NCBI GenBank assembly: GCA_025618425.1
Contig: CM046838.1
Span: 15,835,129 to 15,899,128 of the forward strand
DNA length: 64,000 bases
Source of the DNA: Heliocidaris tuberculata
Taxonomy: Eukaryota; Echinodermata; Echinoidea; Camarodonta; Echinometridae
Direction of reading: 5' to 3'
Part shown: piece by piece, positions 1 to 9,969 of the stretch
Layout of the letters: every line of letters starts with the position of its first letter
Numbering within the stretch: position 1 is the stretch's first letter
Made by a program: the position numbers and the translations under genes
The notes under the pieces: generated by a model
The model's database searches: none
Told to the model about the DNA's origin: nothing
Seen by the model: only the letters and a program-made list of their open reading frames with translations

Positions 1-99
1 ATAGATCCCACAAATCATCACAGACTGTCATCCACGATCCACCGTACAAGACCTCCACTCTCCCTTCAGCATTGTTTGAGCCATTGACGAGACATACAT
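1..99 (-). CDS. partial SRCR exon of a neighbouring gene
   Basis: The complement reads [20 protein letters not shown], followed by [12 protein letters not shown], which is the start of an SRCR domain; the rest lies beyond the left window edge. The acceptor (CTACCTAG then ATGTATG) puts the exon start at 99 in phase 1, as in the large gene to the right. It cannot be part of that gene, whose stop codon is at 8777-8779 upstream of this exon in transcription order, so a second same-strand SRCR gene is inferred. The usual VRL core reads VCL here, which adds an unpaired cysteine. Confidence 0.8.
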
Positions 100-289
100 C
101 TAGGTAGAAGAATGTCCATGGGTTTCTGTAACAACTGTTTCTCATTATTATTCATTCTAATAGTTTTACAGACTTAATAATTGCACTTGACCCAAAGTCC
201 TTCACGTTTCCCCCCCCCCCATATTTTTGCCCCAATGGGCAATTTTACTTACAATAAATGAAAAAGGTTTCACGTTTACAGAAGTCAAA
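100..289 (-). other. intron sequence upstream of the edge SRCR exon
   Basis: AT-rich sequence with a run of ten C at 211-220. No coding potential seen. Confidence 0.5.
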
Positions 290-1700
290 TCACATTATTC
301 AAACAAATGTTTCAACATATTCCATTTCAAAACAAATTCTTTTCTTTTCCCTATCATATCATAGATATAACACTCATCTAAATAGTAAGTTCTTAATACC
401 TTTTGTATTTTCTTAAAATCAGGCAAAGTCTTGTTCAGCCTCGAGAAGAATAATTGGTTTACTACAATAGTACAATACAATTCAAAGCATCATTTCGCTT
501 TTCTTTGTATCCAAAAAGTATACTCTGTGGAGTTAACTTGAGAGTAAATATAGGAGATGATATCCACTTTTCTACTTTACTCAAAATATTTCTACTAAAA
601 TTACAGAAATAAAAGAAGTGTTCAACTGTTTCCTTTTCGGTATTACAAAATGTCGTTGCAATAGTTTTGACAGAATCTTTTTTCCCTATCAGTAGTTTAA
701 AGATACTTTTACATCCTTTTTTTATCACGCACTGTGGGGAAAATATAAGGCATAACGAATGGTTCACATATTCTATGACTTAAATTTTGGAAGTTTAGAT
801 TAAACGCACATCTCAGAGCCTGACATATTGAAAAATACTGCAAAAAATTTATCTTAAAATCAAATTTAGATTCACATTCAGTTAAAGATATAATGTTTCC
901 TGTTTGGTCTATTAAATCATTAATAAATCTAATACCCTTATCATGCCACTGTTTAAAATAAACAGACTTTCCATCTATTTGTATTTTACGATTTTTCCAT
1001 AAAGGCTGCGCTAACCAGTTTATATTTTAAGATTTTTTAATTATTAAAAACAGCATAGAAAAGATTTCTTTCCAAAACGGGTTTTTTATTCTTTCTGATA
1101 AGTTGTAAAAATAATCATCTCCATAATAAAAAACAGATAGGCTGTCCTAAAAAAGATTCCAATAAACTTTCTACATCGTCACACTTTCTTAAAAGAAATC
1201 TTCTCAACCATGTCAACTTCAAGGCTTGGTTAAAATATTCTATATCTATCATTTTCAAACCCCCTTCTTCGTATGTACCAAGTATCTGTTCCCTATTAAT
1301 TTTGTCTGGTTTCCCATTCCATATGAATTGAAAGAATTTAGCTTTGATATTTTTCATAAGTTGAGCAGATGGACTGGGTATTGATAGAAAAAGGTGATTA
1401 AAATGTGGTAATAAAAGTGATTTAGCCACTGTAATTCTACCTAATGGTGTAATATTTCTCTTCGACCATGATATCATTTGTCTCTTCAATTTATCAAAAA
1501 TCCTATCGTAGTTGAAATCGGGGATCTTATCAATATTCACATGAAAATCCGTACCAAGATAACGAAAATAAGTATCCTTTTACAAAGTTCACTTCTACTT
1601 CAATGTCTAAGATTGTCTTTTTCAGGTTACCCAGAAAAATAATCTGCGTTTCTTCACGTTAATGTCTTCCTTAATGAATTCATTGAAAGCAGATAACGAT
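290..1700 (-). pseudogene. L1/Tx1-type LINE relic, C-terminal part
   Basis: A decayed, 5'-truncated non-LTR retrotransposon read on the minus strand. From about 1700 downwards the frames give the end of the reverse transcriptase and its thumb (KKTQIIFLGN-like, then DFNYDRIFDKLKRQMISWSKR), then FIWNGKPDKINREQIL with the GGLKMID motif typical of L1/Tx1 C-termini. At 600-670 comes a C-x-n-ETVEHFFYFC segment, the zinc-knuckle-like C-terminal motif of these elements. Several frameshifts and stops separate the pieces, so it is not functional. It probably sits in an intron or the intergenic space of the left SRCR gene. Confidence 0.75.
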
Positions 1701-2444
1701 TTGAACTTAACCAGTTTATATAGCAGGACTGTTCAATTGTTAAATGTGTCGAAAATGACAGTAAGTGAAAAAAAACGATATAAATGTAAAAAAGTAAAAT
1801 TTTATTTTGGGGGAAACGTTATGAAATGAAATTTATTACGTTGAAGCGATTTCTATGATTTCGATCTTTTGTCAAACTTATACATAAAATGAAAAATTAA
1901 AGTATCTTATAGCTGATTTCAGTTCCGGTAATGGAATTGCGTTTTGAAACAGTTTTGACTCAACATAATTCTGAATAATTGGTAGTTTGTTTGGACCAGA
2001 AAATTTAAACAAGCAAACAAAAAAACCTACTTGAAATTACATTCTCTGAAAAGCACGATGACATTCGCACAAAAAATGTATTGTCTACATGGGTCGGGAA
2101 GCTCGCTTAGTTTTCCATTGTATCTTTTCTACTTGACTATCGTTTGATTCTGTGAATATGTTTTTTTCTGTCTTTACAAGACCCCACGATTATCTCCATT
2201 GTCTTGAGAATGACACTTTCTGCGAGCTAGCTAAGGGCTGTTAGGACCTTCGGATTTCGAATATAATTTGTTGTTCAGAATACGTTACAACACAAGAAAT
2301 ACTCCGTCACCTAACTTAATCTGAGTTTTCGTAGGATTTGTAGTATTGGAATTTTGCAATTTACTAGGGTATGTGGAGATTTTTAAAAAATGTTTATGAG
2401 TTTGTTTTTGTATTTAATTAATTCTATGAATCAGGTGTACGTGT
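1701..2444. other. no recognisable feature
   Basis: AT-rich, with no credible ORF or repeat that I can recognise. Confidence 0.4.
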
Positions 2445-2446
2445 TA

Positions 2447-3486
2447 TACAATGCGTATAAAAAAAAAAAGCATACCCAACTTTGGTAGCTTCGTACATAA
2501 AATTTTCATATTCTGTGACCTTCAGATGTATTTCATGGTAATGAGTAATATTCTGTCTATTGTTACCTAAATTTTCCACGGATGACCTAGCACCAGGGTT
2601 TTTAAAAACTCGTGTCAAAATCCACTTGTACCAATTTTGGGCTGAAGCAAAACGTGCATGTCAGAATCCATTGATGAAATTATGTATTATTTGTTTCAGT
2701 CTGTTAACGATTGTGATTTTAAAAAAAAATGATTTTGTGCATTTTAGAAGCAAACATCAACAAAAATTCCCAAAATACCTTTCAAAGCAAATTTTAGGAT
2801 ACTCTCCTTGTCTTAATGTCACAGAATTGGCTTCTTCCGTACCCCTTGTTTAAGATAAGCCATTCATACGCTTGTCATTCACATTGAACATAAACTATTC
2901 GGGATGCCATCATTATCATGAAAGTCCACTGTCGATTACTTAAGTAGTTATCAACAATTATTGTACATCTTTTCTTACCTTTCATTATGCATTGAATGTT
3001 AATTTGAATTGAATTGAATGCAGGTGAGATGGTGCAACTGACAAATCTGCAGAGCATTTTGTGTCAAGATGATGTCATACGACATGAAGTTTGCAAGCTG
3101 GGCAAACAGAATTAAGATCAGGCTTACATGAGCTGAATTACGGCCCAATGAAAGCTTAAAACACAATGAATAACTTTTAAACACAAACCATAAAGGCACA
3201 AATTAGAATTAACGTTTAAAAGGACTTAAGACTAAAGTAACAGAGACATGTGGTTTTGATCCACATTTCGTTGCATCGACCAAAACTTGGAACAAGTGGA
3301 TTTTGACGGCTCTTTTTGGAAACCCTGGTACTCAGTCATCCGTGACAGCAGAGATGTAAATAAGGTATCATTGGACAGAATATTAGTTACTCTTTACCAT
3401 GAAATAAATTTCAAGGTCACACAGGAAGTAAAATTTTTATAAGAAGCTACCGAAGTTGAGTTTACTTTTTTTTGATACGCACTGTA
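2447..3486. mobile_element. Tc1/mariner-like non-autonomous foldback element
   Basis: Inverted arms of about 220 bp (2447-2665 and about 3270-3486) start with TACAATGCGTATAAAA on the left and end with the complement of TACAGTGCGTATCAAAAA on the right. TA dinucleotides flank both sides, as expected for the IS630/Tc1/mariner group. Both arms contain a CACGGATGA...ACCAGGGTTT block. No transposase ORF lies in the 600-bp centre. The exact end is ambiguous by 2 bp because of TATA on both sides. Confidence 0.75.
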
Positions 3487-3489
3487 TAA

Positions 3490-3996
3490 GACAATTCTAA
3501 CTTAGGGAATCAATTATCTTATGTAGTAATCATATATAAACGAGGGTCGAAGCGGGAAAATATTTCTCTGGTAGAGCTGGTCTGTCGAGCAACCGAGGAC
3601 CCCAGTTGATCAAACTTGTAGAAAATTTTGGAGGCACAACGCCGTAGGGTAAGTGCTAGTGGTGGGATATCTCCAACCAACGACTTTGAGCGTCGCTGTA
3701 GATTTGAGCTGTCGTCTAGTGTTTAAGTTTTCATCCAGGACCAAGCGAGGCCTGCCATGCAGTGGCTTGGGCACGCATATATGATCTATTTATTGGGGGG
3801 TGAATGGATCATCACACAAACACAAACACACGCACACACACATACACACACACACACCCACATAAATAATTATCAAGCTTCCGACTGTATGATGCTATGT
3901 CTATGGAAATCCGAAAACAAATACCATGAGGACAGGGAATGAAAAAGGAGTCGACATCGCCGATCTGACCAGTAGCATGTAATGTTATTCTTCTTG
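3490..3996. other. no gene seen; contains a CA microsatellite
   Basis: Moderately GC-richer than its surroundings, with no ORF similar to a known protein. The CA repeat at 3811-3862 is the only recognisable structure. Confidence 0.4.
3811..3862. repeat. (CA)n microsatellite
   Basis: Imperfect run of CA dinucleotides with occasional AACA and ATAC interruptions. Confidence 0.9.
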
Positions 3997-4000
3997 TTAA

Positions 4001-4540
4001 AGGGGAAGTCCAACTTGGTAATTAATTGATTTGAATAAAAGTAGAAAATGAGAGAAGCGGATTAATGAACGAACAAAATCCGATAAAAATTAAGAGAGTT
4101 ATGAATTTCTGAAGTTGTAATCAATAAAACACAAATTGGCAACTCCGTGACATATCTTGCGAGCTTCTCTCCCATTTGCTCTGTACATGAAAATTTATAG
4201 ATTTTCACGTTCTCAATTTTCTGATAAAGGAATAGAGTTGTTTCATATAGGTTGTGTGTAAAAGCAAAAGTGCAATGATTATAACTAGGGTGCATGTATA
4301 TGATTCAATACTTTCTTTAGAGAAAATGGAAATTCATGACTTTTTGAGTACTAGGCAAATGGAAGAGGAGCTCGCAAGATGCGTCACGGCGTTGACAATT
4401 TGTGGTAGATTGATTACAACTTCAGAAATTCATAACTTTCTTATTTCTGAACGGATTGTGCTCAAACTTTTATTGATCTATTTCTATAAAAAAATATTTC
4501 TTCTTTTAAAACCAACTTTATATCAGGGTGGACTTCCCCT
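4001..4540. mobile_element. TTAA-flanked foldback MITE (piggyBac-like)
   Basis: The 540-bp element begins AGGGGAAGTCCAAC and ends GTGGACTTCCCCT, and the arms pair over most of their length (the block GAAATTCATAACTTTC occurs on both sides in opposite orientation). It is bordered exactly by TTAA at 3997-4000 and 4541-4544, the target duplication of piggyBac transposases. Opposite-strand ORFs in the arms are mirror images of each other, not genes. Confidence 0.8.
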
Positions 4541-4576
4541 TTAACACTTTTACATTCAAGGTATATATTCGCTTTC

Positions 4577-4624
4577 ACACACTCACTTACCCTCTCACAC
4601 ACACACGCACACACACGCGCGCGC
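4577..4624. repeat. CA/CG-rich simple repeat
   Basis: CACACACTCACT grading into CACACACGCACACACACGCGCG. Confidence 0.85.
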
Positions 4625-5239
4625 AATTGTCTATGTGTTTCGGTTTTCTCTCTTGTTCAACCGTTTTCTTAGAGCAATCATGACAAGATTCAAATAACCA
4701 GTTTGCAGTTTCGATTCTACTTTTCTTAGAGGGCAATCCAACCTTCATAGCAAGTAGCTTTGGAGGAAAGCAGAATATTAAAGAAACATGTTGGTCACAG
4801 TTTAGAGGAATCGGATGAACAACAAAGGAATTTTTGAAAGTTATAATCGCTATATATATGAGAATGTCAAATTTGCGAATCGGTAATGTCACTGTGATGT
4901 AGCTTCGGACAACTCTCCTATGGGCAATGCCATATGAGAATGACAAAATCAGCTAATTTTAGATTCATGCTAATAAAGATCGCTTTAATTTTTCCAAATA
5001 GCCAAATCCCTAAATCAAAAGAAACTGAAAAAAACTTTTCCCCATCTCATTCGGAATTTACAAATTTAGAAATTACATGATATTTATTTGCTGTTTACTA
5101 AATATTTTGGGCAATGTAATGATTGTGATGAAATAAATACATTGTTCAATTTGTGTCTCATGCATTCACTTTCATTATAATCGTGTATGTGTACGCAATA
5201 TGTGTTCTAAGGTATGAGACATACATGTATATTAAACCA
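4625..5239. other. no recognisable feature
   Basis: AT-rich sequence. The minus-strand ORF here starts in the CA/CG repeat and resembles nothing I know. Confidence 0.35.
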
Positions 5240-5387
5240 GGGTCCCGTCTTATAAAGAGTAGCGATTGATTCGAATCGATCGTAACTTAAAATTAATCCC
5301 AACTGTGTACTTAAGAGATAGGAGTTGGGATTAATTTCAAGTTGCAATCGATTCGAATCAATCGTTACTCTTTGTAAGACGGAGCCC
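5240..5387. mobile_element. short hairpin MITE
   Basis: A nearly perfect 148-bp hairpin: GGTCCCGTCTTATAAAGAGT at the left pairs with the complement of the right end (GGGCTCCGTCTTACAAAGAG). The stem continues through GCGATTGATTCGAATCGAT and AATTAATCCCAACT to a loop around 5313-5323. It has no coding capacity. Confidence 0.8.
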
Positions 5388-6510
5388 AGTATTTTCAGGA
5401 AGCGTTTTTGAAATCCACTACAATATAGGTGTAATTCCGTTACCATAAATGGGAGAAAGTTTTCCTCCTAGCTTTAAGAGTGGATATTTTTTGGGGAAAC
5501 TGAAAATTCTCTGATTTCAACTCGTACCTTAAAACTTCCGATAACACCTTTTTGAAAATCTTTTCCTCTTTGGCCAAATTTGTGGTAACGGAAATTACAT
5601 GGTTAAAAGGTTAACATGTGATTGAGAAGTTGGAACATGTATCTTATGCATATGTGAAGTAGCTCTGACTTGTCATTGCAAAAAAAAAAAAATAATAAAA
5701 AAAATATGAACAATTAATGTGTATGTTTACATTACTTTACATATGATTATAGAAAGGTTTTAGATGACATCGATTTTATGAAAAAGAGCCCAATATATTA
5801 TAAAACGCTGTTTTGATTTGTTGTTCTTTTTGTCTTGGTACATGTCGGTTTGAATATTCACCTACCATTCATTTACTTATCATTCTGTTATTATAGTTCC
5901 TGTCAAAAATGTGCAAACTCTTGAATTTTCTTTTATTTATATTCCGGCAGACATTAATACAGAATAAACATTTAAACTAAAGCTGGCTTTAGCTTTACAG
6001 ATAATTAATAATTACAGATAATTAATAATAAGGCTTTCCATGTGATTTTCACATACATGTAAGATATAAAATGCAATTTACCATACTATCACTCAATCAC
6101 ACCTGTTTGCTGTTTTGCTTTTGCATGTCAATCCTTCACAGTGCCTTTAAATATTCTTCTTTTGATGGTTTAGTGAGATTAGGTGGCCAACTTGCAAGTC
6201 TATCTTTTTAAGGATTTTAAATAGTAGAGGAACACCTTCATAAATCTTCATATGCGAAGAATAGCCAATGAATGAATGAGTTTGTATTGATTTCAAAAAG
6301 CACTTAATTCCTTTACCATATCTATTATGCCCATTTGGAATATTGTTTCAATAATCATGTTTATTTACGCTGATGATTAAATTCCTGCAACTCAACTGAC
6401 AAAATCAAACACAAATATACCAAGCAGTTGCTGCTTACCTCAAATCAAATTTTGCAATCTTACCCATCTCCAGTATATTCACAGATATTCATAATGGACT
6501 TATGGTACTC

Positions 6511-7135
6511 ATTATACCCCGCCAAACGAAGTTTAAAGGGGGTATAGGAATCAGCCTACGGTCAGTCGGTCGGTCCGTTGCAAATCTTGCGCGTCGAACT
6601 ACTTCCTCAATTTTCGAGCAATGCTCGTGAAATTCGCCACACACATTGGTCTTGGGGTGAAGATGTGCAAGACATATTTTTTTGAATATGTCTGAAATGT
6701 GTTGCCATGGTAACGGCATATTATGGCAACAAATCAGGTTGAAATCTTGCGCCTCGAACTACATCCTCATTTTTCGAGCAATGCTCATGAAATTTGGTAC
6801 ACACATTTGTCTTGGGATGGAGATGTGCAAGACATATTTTTTGAATGTGTCAGAAATTTCATTGCCATGGTAACGGCATATTATGGCAATAAATCAGGTT
6901 GAAATCTTGCGGATCGAACTACTTCCTCATTTTTCGAGCAATGCTCATGAAATTTGGCACACACATTGGTTTTGTGGTAAAGATGTGCAAGACATATTGT
7001 TTCAATGTGTGGCAAATGTGTTGCCATGGTAACGACATATGGCAATAAAACGGGAAAATAATGCAGATCAAACCACTTCCTCATTTTTGGAGCGATGCTT
7101 AGGAAATTTGGCACACATATTGGGGCGGGGGTATT
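6511..7135. repeat. about 160-bp tandem repeat with TATACCCC ends
   Basis: Roughly three and a half copies of a 160-bp monomer start at about 6586, 6746, 6906 and 7061. Shared blocks are CGAACTACTTCCTCATTTTT, GAGCAATGCTCATGAAATTT, GATGTGCAAGACATATT and TTGCCATGGTAACGGCATA. The outer ends are inverted (TATACCCCGCC at 6514, GGCGGGGGTAT at 7124), so this is a mobile unit carrying an internal satellite. ORFs across it are translations of the repeat. Confidence 0.8.
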
Positions 7136-7379
7136 AATCACCTTCAATGATATTCTAGTTTTATGTTTTATTCACTTGAGATTTCCAATAAAATTATCAA
7201 CATTTAAGTTTACAGGAGATTGAAAAACCTTTAATTTTCTTAATAAATTTCAGAAGATGTAATTCCGTTACCAATGACTTATCCAGGAAAAAGAGAAAAT
7301 ACTAGATATCTGTCATGTTATTTTTCAATCTCTTCCTATCACAATTAAGTTGAAGAAACAGAAAGCTGAATCAAACATG

Positions 7380-7551
7380 TGTGTAAAAGTTCATTTTGAC
7401 ACAATCAGTAGACGAGCGCCAGCTACGTCGGCCAGCGGGAGAACATCGTTTCCGCAGTAAGATCTGATGAAGCTTGTAGATCCTTAGCAGGTAAAAGTCT
7501 CACCAAAAAGGTAATTTTTCGACTGAGTGTGTCAAAATGAACTTTTACACA
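7380..7551. mobile_element. 172-bp inverted-repeat MITE
   Basis: Perfect or near-perfect terminal inverted repeats of about 27 bp: TGTGTAAAAGTTCATTTTGA at the left and its complement at 7532-7551. The centre is unrelated, GC-richer sequence without an ORF. Confidence 0.8.
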
Positions 7552-7839
7552 GTTGAAAATCCAATCAGATGAATCTTTTCAGCTATTTTAATCAAACATG
7601 AATGTGGAATAATTGGCTTGTAAATTTCAGAGGATATTGAATGGAAATGAGAGATTTAAAAATACCTCCATTTTCTGGTAATTCCGTTACCACGGTATAT
7701 ACCAGAATATAAGTAATGTGAGTGAAAAACTTGGGGTATGAAAGAGTTCAGGTGAAAGAATAAATACATCTGCAGGTTATTAGTGCACAAACTCCAAAAA
7801 CGTAAGCAAAAAAAATCTCCAGTTTGTAATTCCGTTACC

Positions 7840-8376
7840 GTGGAATTGCCCCTATTTGTTCCAAAATGACTAGGATATCATCTCTGAATTACTAAGTACC
7901 ATCTTGTAGTTCTGGGCGGACGAAAATAGTATCCGTACTATATTTGAATACTGTCCTAGGCGAAAAGACCTAGTGGAGAACGGGAAATTCATATTTCAGT
8001 GTAGTGCGAAAGATCTGAATAGTTGTCTCAAATTACGTCACATCGACATGGTCGAATGGCCAATACGACAGGTGACATCTTAACTCTCAAACATTCATAA
8101 CCTTCTTATAATAATATAATATCTCGTTCAGCTCTTCACCGACCCTTTTCTCTACAGTTTGTGTTAACATCCAATTCAATTGCTCTTGGATAGAAAAACG
8201 CTTGTATTGCGAGATGATCATTCAATTGTATTTGGAGCAAATGATGTTTCTAACATAATGTGAATATATAACAATCATAGATATGGTCTATACTGCACCC
8301 CCTGCCCGATAAGAATAGTAGAGTGGAAATCTCCTTTAAAATAAAAACTATTGTAACATAATGGTAACATGACAGG
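7840..8376. other. no recognisable feature
   Basis: Intergenic sequence downstream of the SRCR gene, ending in a run of ten G at about 8376-8385. Confidence 0.4.
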
Positions 8377-8392
8377 GGGGGGGGGTACTCGT

Positions 8393-8665
8393 TTTTCTGA
8401 AGGTTAGTTTTTCAGAAGGTTCGTAATTGAAAAGGTTCATAATTCCGAAACACAAAAATCCAATACTAGGGGGTTCATAATTCTGAAAATGAAATAGGGT
8501 TCATAATTCCAAATATTTGTTGCATTACTCCGAAGGTTCATAATTCCGAAGGTTATTTTTTATTCCGAAGGTCCGTTATCCCAAGGTTCATATTTCCGAA
8601 AATGAAATAAGGTACGTATTTCCGAAAATGAAAAAGGATTCATAATTCCGAATTCCGAAAATGTA
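8393..8665. repeat. degenerate TTCATAATTCCGAAA minisatellite
   Basis: About 12 imperfect copies of GGTTCATAATTCCGAA, some expanded with AATGAAATA, lie just downstream of the SRCR gene stop codon. If transcribed they form part of its 3' UTR. Confidence 0.8.
8559..8564 (-). promoter_or_regulatory. candidate polyadenylation signal AATAAA
   Basis: TTTATT on the plus strand reads AATAAA on the gene strand, about 213 bp past the stop codon and inside the minisatellite. It is the nearest hexamer that I found; its use is unproven. Confidence 0.3.
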
Positions 8666-8776
8666 ATAGTCTATTACATTTTTGGAATTTGGAATCCTTG
8701 TTATGTCCAAGTATTCTACATTCTTCCATGAGTTGGTTTCCTGGCATCCTCAAATTCCGTCACATTTTAAGAAAAC

Positions 8777-9969
8777 TCAGTTTTCACCAATCTGTCCATC
8801 TGCTTCCACTCCACGTCTGTTTTGGATTGGTTCAGCTTCCAAGATAGCACTTGGGAGAAGATACCCATCGAGATCTACATCCTTTTCCGTTGAGGGCTTT
8901 TGGTAAACCGCTTTCATATCCATGTACTCGTGCATCTCATGTTGTTTCATACTTTTAGGCAAAGATGTCTTTCCTTCATCACGTTCATTTCCATTGCAAC
9001 CATTTTCTACTTTAAATCTGGCATTGTCACAAGTTGGGTCATGTATTACATCCGTTCTATCTTTTGAAGATCCTTCTACGTTCGGTAGAAGATATCCATC
9101 AAGATCAGTGTCTTTTCCCCTTGAGGGCCTATGGTAAACGGTTTTCATATCGATGTAATCGTGTATCTCATTTTGGTTTATGCCTTGTGTTAGAGCCATC
9201 TTCCCTTCACCTCTATCACAAGCCATATCCAAGTTAGGTTTCTGTTCGTTATCACAAGTTGGTTCATTTGTTAAAGCATCACCATCATTTAGTGGCGCTT
9301 CTGTGTTTGGAAGAAGATATCCATCAAGATCTATGTCCTTCCCAGTTCTGGGCTTTTGGTAAACTGTTTTCATATCCATGTAATGTGGTATTACATTTTG
9401 TTTAAAGATTTGTGGTTCGGGAAATTTTCCTTCACTTTCGTTAAAATGAATTTCCGTCTTCCCATCCATTTCGTCATCACACCTTTTTTCATCATCATTC
9501 ACCACCTTTTCATCATTTGAGGATGTCTCTTTGTTCGGAGGGATATATCCATCGATATCGACGTCCCTATCAGTTATGGGTGTTTGGTAAACCGTTTTCA
9601 TATCGGCATATTCGTGGACCTCGCCCAAATCGTCATTACGACGATTTATATGTTTTATCTTCGTTTCATAATGATGACCAAAGACATCACTTTTCCGTCT
9701 TTCTGGTAATTTAGGTGGGGCGTTCAAGTCTTGGTAAGGTGAACCAGCTGACAAAATATGCGGTGATACAAAATTCGTTATGTCCATATAGATATCCGTG
9801 TCCAAATTCCTGACAGCCCTTCTCTTTTTAAATCTATAAGCACAATACCCAAGTGTTGCCATCAGAATGATACTTAATAACAGAACGCACAGTCCAATTA
9901 TAATTATCATTTGGAGATCACCAATTGGCGAAAGGTTGGTTGTGACTGATTCCGAGTAAGTCGTCAAAC
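8777..9969 (-). CDS. last exon: transmembrane helix and tyrosine docking tail
   Basis: Starts after the acceptor TTTTTAG at 9970-9971 in phase 1 and ends at TGA 8777-8779. Counting from the TTG codon at 9967, residues 20-44 (MIIIIGLCVLLLSIILMATL...) are the membrane helix, followed by the stop-transfer RFKKRR at 45-50. The tail starts with DIYMDI (Tyr60), then four repeats of about 76 residues. Each holds Y-x-D-M (YADM, YMDM, YIDM, YMDM), seven residues on a Y-x-x-P (YQTP, YQKP, YHRP, YQKP), and fourteen residues on D-G-Y-x-x-P (YIPP, then YLLP three times). YxxM is the consensus for the PI3-kinase p85 SH2 domain; YxxP is the consensus for Crk/Nck SH2 domains. Linkers are acidic and polar. 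No catalytic domain is present. Signalling by recruited SH2 proteins is inferred. Confidence 0.85.

Larger units (their letters stand above)
5431..7839. repeat. dispersed GTAATTCCGTTACC motif
   Basis: The 14-mer GTAATTCCGTTACC occurs at 5431, 7259, 7678 and 7826, and as its near-complement GGTAACGGAAATTAC at 5584. Spacings of 153 bp (5431 to 5584) and about 148 bp (7678 to 7826) suggest a decayed tandem repeat later broken by the insertions at 6511-7135 and 7380-7551. Confidence 0.5.

Noticed and set aside
6489..7147. Histidine/cysteine-rich minus-strand ORFs (EHCSKNEEVV repeated)
   Set aside because: They are translations of the 160-bp tandem repeat, with a stop in nearly every monomer.
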